Made by a program: the position numbers and the translations under genes. Source: Prevotella sp. (GTDB lineage: Bacteria > Bacteroidota > Bacteroidia > Bacteroidales > Bacteroidaceae). Taken from it: a stretch of DNA of 64,000 nucleotides. Shown here piece by piece: positions 60,038-64,000 of the stretch. The DNA lies in NCBI GenBank assembly GCA_017478025.1, contig JAFVGZ010000027.1, positions 1 to 64,000 on the forward strand. Reading direction: 5' to 3'. Numbering within the stretch: position 1 is the first letter of the stretch; each line of letters starts with the position of its first letter. A model generated the notes under the pieces. That model was not told the DNA's origin. It did no database searches and saw only the letters and a list, made by a program, of their open reading frames with translations.

Positions 60038-60083
60038 TGCACAGTTCGTAGTGCATAAGCATAATTAATAATGCATAATTAAC
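60036..60083. repeat. Dispersed ATGCAT repeat (type C), copy 5
   Basis: AATGCACAGTTCGTAGTGCA followed by ATAATTAATAATGCATAATT. It starts within the TAA stop of the DUF4369 gene. The remaining gap to 60181 contains only a GTTGCC/GGCAAC hairpin near 60107-60125. Confidence 0.7.
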
Positions 60084-60180
60084 CCCCAACCCCCTCGACC
60101 TATATGTTGCCATACCACGGCAACCATCAACACACCAAAAGGAAACGGAAACTATTACACACATAACACACCGCCCGTCG

Positions 60181-61737
60181 GTGATACTTCTGGACTTCGG
60201 AGCCGTGCTTGTGGGCCTCGATAAGCAGCGATGCATCAATGCCCTGCAGCAGGTGGGACTTGACAGTATCGCCAGCTACGTGGACGAACACCGCTCCGAA
60301 GACCTGTTTCATCGCATCGAATTGGGCGGCAGCAGCAAGGAATTCTGCGACGAAGCAAGGCGGCGCAGCAGTGGAAACCCCACCGACGAAGAGGTGGAAT
60401 GGGCGTGGGGGCAGCTCCTCACCGGCATTCCAAAGGCGAAACTGCAGCGCATAAGGGAGCTGAGAGCACGCGGATACCGCACCGCAGTACTCTCAAACAC
60501 CAACCACATACACTGGAAACAGGCGCTGAGAGACTTCTTCTCCATTGAGGGACTGACGATAAAGGACTACTTTGACGAGGTATTCCTGTCATGCAACCTC
60601 GGCATTGTGAAGCCCTGCGACGACATCTACCGCGCCGTTACCGACAAGATGGGATGTGCGCCGGAGGATATTCTCTTTATCGATGACTCCGTGATAAACT
60701 GCGACGGGGCCCGGAAGAACGGTATGCATGCCTACCATGACCCTACGGGCAACAGCTGGATGAGCAACACTGAGACCGATGAGGACATACAGAAGATGTA
60801 TGAAGGCATCAAGGCCGAGCCGTCAGTATGCATCATAGGCAATTTTGACGGAGTGCACAAGGGACACCAATACATCATCGAACGGCTGAAGGAAATAGGT
60901 CGCGAGCGCCGGCTGCGCACTATCATTGTGACCTTCAACAGCCACCCGCGGACGCTCTTTGACAAGAATTTCGTACCCAGATACCTCACCACTATAGTGG
61001 AAAAGACGGCCCTGCTGCGGCAGTGCGGAGTGGATGAAGTGCGCGTTATGCCCTTCACACACGAGTTCGCCAACACCACAGCGCACGATTTCATGGAGCA
61101 TTACCTGCGCGACGGCATGGGAGTTGAGGTGCTACTGTTGGGCTATGACAACCATTTCGGCAAGCGAAACACCGCTGAAGACTTCCATACCTACCGCGAA
61201 TATGGCAAGGAACTGGGCATCGACGTAATATTGGCCGACGCCAAGGATGTAGAAGAGGAGGGCCGCAGCGTGCGCGTCTCATCGTCACACGTAAGGCATC
61301 TCGTCATGGAGGGTCACATGGAAGAGGCCACTCTATGCCTCGGACGGCCATACTGCATCAGCGGCATCGTGGTACACGGACGTGAGGAAGGGCGCAAAAT
61401 GGGCTTTCCCACAGCCAACATCATGCCGCCGGAGCGCAAGCTGCTGCCTCCAAACGGGGCTTACGAGACGCGCGTCACGATAGAAGGAATGGAGGACACG
61501 GAGCCGATGGCAGCGATGACAAACATCGGACGCAGGCCTACATTCGACGATAACGACTGCAATATAACCATAGAGACAAATATCTTCGGTTTCAACGGAG
61601 ATATATACAACAAGAACATCACCATCCAATTCATCCGCATGATACGTCCGGAGCAGCATTTCTCCTCTACAGAAGCGCTGAGACAGCAGCTGGAGAAGGA
61701 CCGACGCAAGGCTATGGAGGCCCAGGGGATGAACTGA
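60181..61737 (+). CDS. ribF: Fusion of a HAD-family phosphatase and RibF (flavokinase/FAD synthetase)
   Basis: 518 residues from GTG at 60181; no in-frame ATG lies upstream in the gap. Residues 1-205 are a HAD-IA hydrolase of the YihX kind: LLDFGAVLVGLD (nucleophile Asp, with Gly at the second motif position), LSNTNHIHW (Thr/Ser), GIVKPCDDIYRAV (Lys) and FIDDSVINCDGA (Asp pair). Residues 210-390 are the FMN adenylyltransferase domain (VCIIGNFDGVHKGHQYI, HPRTLF, LGYDNHFGK). Residues 395-515 are riboflavin kinase (YCISGIVVHGREEGRKMGFPTANI, NIGRRPTF). There is no stop or frameshift between the parts. The HAD part could supply the phosphatase step of riboflavin synthesis, which is an inference from the fusion. 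Confidence 0.9.
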   Translation: MILLDFGAVLVGLDKQRCINALQQVGLDSIASYVDEHRSEDLFHRIELGGSSKEFCDEARRRSSGNPTDEEVEWAWGQLLTGIPKAKLQRIRELRARGYRTAVLSNTNHIHWKQALRDFFSIEGLTIKDYFDEVFLSCNLGIVKPCDDIYRAVTDKMGCAPEDILFIDDSVINCDGARKNGMHAYHDPTGNSWMSNTETDEDIQKMYEGIKAEPSVCIIGNFDGVHKGHQYIIERLKEIGRERRLRTIIVTFNSHPRTLFDKNFVPRYLTTIVEKTALLRQCGVDEVRVMPFTHEFANTTAHDFMEHYLRDGMGVEVLLLGYDNHFGKRNTAEDFHTYREYGKELGIDVILADAKDVEEEGRSVRVSSSHVRHLVMEGHMEEATLCLGRPYCISGIVVHGREEGRKMGFPTANIMPPERKLLPPNGAYETRVTIEGMEDTEPMAAMTNIGRRPTFDDNDCNITIETNIFGFNGDIYNKNITIQFIRMIRPEQHFSSTEALRQQLEKDRRKAMEAQGMN

Positions 61738-61764
61738 AGAAAACTAATAACTAACTGAGAACCT

Positions 61765-62601
61765 ATGCCCAAAGCATTACTATATCTGGCCTGTTTCATT
61801 GTCGTGCAGATAGTATCTGCCTTCGGAGTGAATGTGGTGACACATTTCTTCTTCCCTGAACACATTGACGACACAACGACCTCCATACTCATCACCACCA
61901 CAATCTCATCGGTAGTGCTGGTACTTCTCTTTCTTCTGACAGGCTGGTGCAACATCAGCCGCAAGTACCTGCGCTCCCATCCGTGGGGCATGCTGGCATG
62001 GTGTGCGCTGCTTGCAGTCGGCATGGTGCTGCCGCTGACGTGGCTGGAGGAGCAGCTGCCGGACAGTTGGCAGGTCAACATCATAAGCACAGAGATGGCA
62101 GGCATACTGAAATCCACCGAGGGATACTTCGTGGTGTGCATGCTTGCACCGCTGATGGAGGAGGTATTGTTCCGCGGAGCCATGATACCCGCGCTGCTGA
62201 AGTGGTGGGAGAATAGGACTACGCCGATGAAAGCGCGCTGGGCAGCGATAGGAATATCAGCCCTGCTATTCTCACTGGCACACATGAACCCGGCACAGAT
62301 ACCCCACGCACTCATCGTGGGAGTGCTGTTAGGATGGCTATACACCAAGACCCATAGCATAGCGCCAGGCCTGCTGATACACTGGATTAACAACTCCGCG
62401 GCCTACGTCGCAGCCAAGATGTTTCCCCTCATTCCCATTGACGCAAAGCTGGAAGTCTATTTCGACGGCAACGATATGGCAGAGGCACAGGCCATCATTT
62501 CATCTATGCTCATAGCGCTGCCGGCGCTTTATCAGATGATCGTGACGCAGAATAACCCCGAATATAACAGAAGTATAACCCACCATACGACCCACAGATG
62601 A
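61765..62601 (+). CDS. CPBP-family intramembrane metalloprotease
   Basis: 278 residues with about seven hydrophobic helices. The motifs of the CAAX-protease/bacteriocin-processing (Abi) family are present: EEVLFRGAMIPALLKWW (paired Glu and Arg), FSLAHMNPAQIPHA (His) and LLIHWINNSAAYV (His, Asn). Members cleave within the membrane or act in bacteriocin resistance. It ends with a TGA that overlaps the start of the DEAD-box helicase gene (ATGA), so the two are translationally coupled. It starts 27 bp after the RibF fusion. Confidence 0.88.
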   Translation: MPKALLYLACFIVVQIVSAFGVNVVTHFFFPEHIDDTTTSILITTTISSVVLVLLFLLTGWCNISRKYLRSHPWGMLAWCALLAVGMVLPLTWLEEQLPDSWQVNIISTEMAGILKSTEGYFVVCMLAPLMEEVLFRGAMIPALLKWWENRTTPMKARWAAIGISALLFSLAHMNPAQIPHALIVGVLLGWLYTKTHSIAPGLLIHWINNSAAYVAAKMFPLIPIDAKLEVYFDGNDMAEAQAIISSMLIALPALYQMIVTQNNPEYNRSITHHTTHR

Positions 62602-64000
62602 AGACCTTTGAAGAACTCGGCGTCTGCTCAGACATCTGCCGCGCCATAGAAGAGCTTGGCTTTGAACACCCCATGCCAATACAGGAGACGGTCATTCCGC
62701 TCCTTAATTCCTATGACCGGGGCACAGACATCATCGCACTGGCACAGACCGGAACCGGCAAGACAGCTGCCTTCGGACTGCCGCTGCTGCAGATGGTGGA
62801 GCCACACCCGCCAATAGGAGGCCCAAGAGGAGCACAGACACAGGCCATTGTGCTCTCCCCGACACGTGAGCTGTGCCTGCAGATAGCCGATGACCTGAGA
62901 GATTTCTCGAAGTATATGAAGGCCATCAACATCGTGGCAGTCTATGGAGGCACGAGCATCCGAGACCAAATCAACGCCCTCAGGCACGGCGCACAGATCA
63001 TAGTGGCTACGCCGGGACGCCTGATAGACCTGCTGGAGCGCGGAAAGGTGGATCTCAGCATGGTGAACAAGATTGTGCTCGACGAGGCCGACGAGATGCT
63101 GAACATGGGTTTCTCTGACAGTATCAACAGGATCTTTGAGGCTATTCCGGACGACAGACAGGTGCTGCTGTTCTCTGCCACCATGAGCAGAGAGGTGGAA
63201 AAGGTGGCCAAGAGCTACCTGAGAGACTATCAGGAGGTGGTGGTAGGCTCAAGAAACGAGGGCGCGGAGCACGTGAACCATATCTATTATATGGTGAATG
63301 CGAAGGACAAATACCTTGCGCTGAAGCGTATCGTGGACTATTTCCCGCGCATATACGGCATCATCTTCTGCCGCACGAAGGTGGAGACGCAGGAGGTTGC
63401 GGACAAGTTGATACGCGACGGATACAACGCCGAGGCGCTGCACGGAGACCTGTCACAGCAGCAACGCGACCTGACGATGCAGAAATTCCGCCAGCACACG
63501 ACGCAGCTGCTCGTGGCTACCGACGTGGCAGCGCGCGGTCTGGACGTGGATGACCTTACCCACGTGATAAACTACTCCATGCCCGACGATACGGAGTCAT
63601 ACACGCACCGCTCGGGCAGGACAGGGCGCGCAGGCAAGAAGGGCACCTCTATCGCCATCATACACTCTCGAGAGAAGCACAAGATACGCACCGTTGAGAA
63701 GATAATAGGCAAGGAGTTCGTCGTCGGAAAGCTGCCTACTCCGCAGGAGATATGCACGAAACAACTGTTCCGAGCCATCGATGAGATAGAAAAGACCGAT
63801 GTCATCGACGAACAGATAGAGCCTTTCATGGTCGAGATACGCAGGCATTTCGAGTATGTGGATAAGGAGGAGATACTTAAAAAGGTTGTCAGCCGAGAGT
63901 TCGGACGCTTCCTGCAGTACTATGCCAACGCCCCGGAGATAGAAGAGGTGAAGGAGAGAAGAGAGAAGAAAGATGAGGGAAGAGGGATGAGAGATGAGGG
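62598..64000 (+). CDS. DEAD-box RNA helicase (incomplete at the window edge)
   Basis: At least 467 codons, open to the end of the window. The first residues are MKTFEELGVCSDICRAIEEL. Helicase motifs in order: Q motif (GFEHPMPIQ), I ALAQTGTGKTAAF, Ia SPTRELCLQIA, GG, Ib ATPGRLIDLL, II VLDEADEMLNMG, III LLFSATMS, IV IIFCRTKVE, V ATDVAARGLDVDD and VI YTHRSGRTGRAGKKG. The C-terminal region after residue 380 is a helical domain and then enters a Glu/Lys/Arg-rich tail (VKERREKKDEGRGMRDEG) coded by a GAGGGA/GATGAG-type purine repeat. It unwinds RNA duplexes in ribosome assembly or mRNA decay. The end is not visible. Confidence 0.94.
   Translation, partial: MKTFEELGVCSDICRAIEELGFEHPMPIQETVIPLLNSYDRGTDIIALAQTGTGKTAAFGLPLLQMVEPHPPIGGPRGAQTQAIVLSPTRELCLQIADDLRDFSKYMKAINIVAVYGGTSIRDQINALRHGAQIIVATPGRLIDLLERGKVDLSMVNKIVLDEADEMLNMGFSDSINRIFEAIPDDRQVLLFSATMSREVEKVAKSYLRDYQEVVVGSRNEGAEHVNHIYYMVNAKDKYLALKRIVDYFPRIYGIIFCRTKVETQEVADKLIRDGYNAEALHGDLSQQQRDLTMQKFRQHTTQLLVATDVAARGLDVDDLTHVINYSMPDDTESYTHRSGRTGRAGKKGTSIAIIHSREKHKIRTVEKIIGKEFVVGKLPTPQEICTKQLFRAIDEIEKTDVIDEQIEPFMVEIRRHFEYVDKEEILKKVVSREFGRFLQYYANAPEIEEVKERREKKDEGRGMRDE

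Overview
The window is chromosomal DNA from a member of the Bacteroidales, most likely a Prevotella-type (Prevotellaceae) gut or rumen plant-fibre degrader with near-balanced GC. The grounds are many TAnnTTTG -7 promoter boxes without Shine-Dalgarno sequences, two-component-propeller (Reg_prop) sensors, Bacteroidales families (DUF4294, DUF4369, clostripain C11, SpeA, EttA) and secreted pectin/arabinan enzymes (GH43, GH28, GH105, PL1). No rRNA, CRISPR array, intact insertion sequence, prophage or SusC/SusD pair was seen. There is one tRNA, tRNA-Asn(GUU).

Layout. 1-5.6 kb: an IS1182-type transposase remnant fused to a broken copy of a small-peptide/thioredoxin-lipoprotein cassette whose intact copy lies at 4.9-5.6 kb; between them a membrane-anchored propeller-AraC regulator diverges from a GH43 enzyme. 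5.7-13 kb: tRNA-Asn, S41 protease, RNase R, alpha/beta hydrolase, C11 lipoprotein protease. 13-20 kb (all minus): unknown lipoprotein, beta-helix protein, CYTH protein, a 50-residue membrane protein, prfB, acyl-CoA ligase. 20.3-29.4 kb: a tightly packed signalling operon consisting of a response regulator-PP2C phosphatase, a membrane-anchored WD40-like propeller, a propeller sensor kinase that has lost its phosphoacceptor His, an intact soluble kinase, and a TonB-dependent receptor with a TPR-like N-terminus. 29.4-35.2 kb: M20 hydrolase, SNF-type transporter, Sfp-type PPTase, pnp. 35.4-41.5 kb (minus): secreted unknown, PIN toxin-antitoxin pair, and a carbohydrate cluster (SGNH esterase, GH43, GH28). 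41.5-49 kb: DsbD-like protein, TlpA, topA-aroK, speA. 49-64 kb: secreted carbohydrate-binding-like protein, GH105, ettA, Fic protein, DUF4294, PL1 pectate lyase, redox-dead thioredoxin-like lipoprotein, a HAD-RibF fusion, CPBP protease and a DEAD-box helicase running off the end.

Genes at separate loci together make a pectin pathway: PL1 and GH28 cut the backbone, GH105 removes unsaturated galacturonyl ends, GH43 enzymes trim side chains and the SGNH protein may remove esters.

Two things stand out. The first is the 20.3-29.4 kb operon, which looks like a trans-envelope phosphorelay ending in a PP2C phosphatase. The second is a set of short dispersed repeats sitting exactly at gene boundaries. 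An AT-rich/GC-core composite supplies TTG start codons (prfB, speA, possibly ettA). A GC-rich element supplies ATG plus about 20 N-terminal codons to four genes. An ATGCAT-rich element lies on or next to stop codons. Arrays with a 22-bp period fill some intergenic gaps. All assignments are from reading the sequence; no database search was run.
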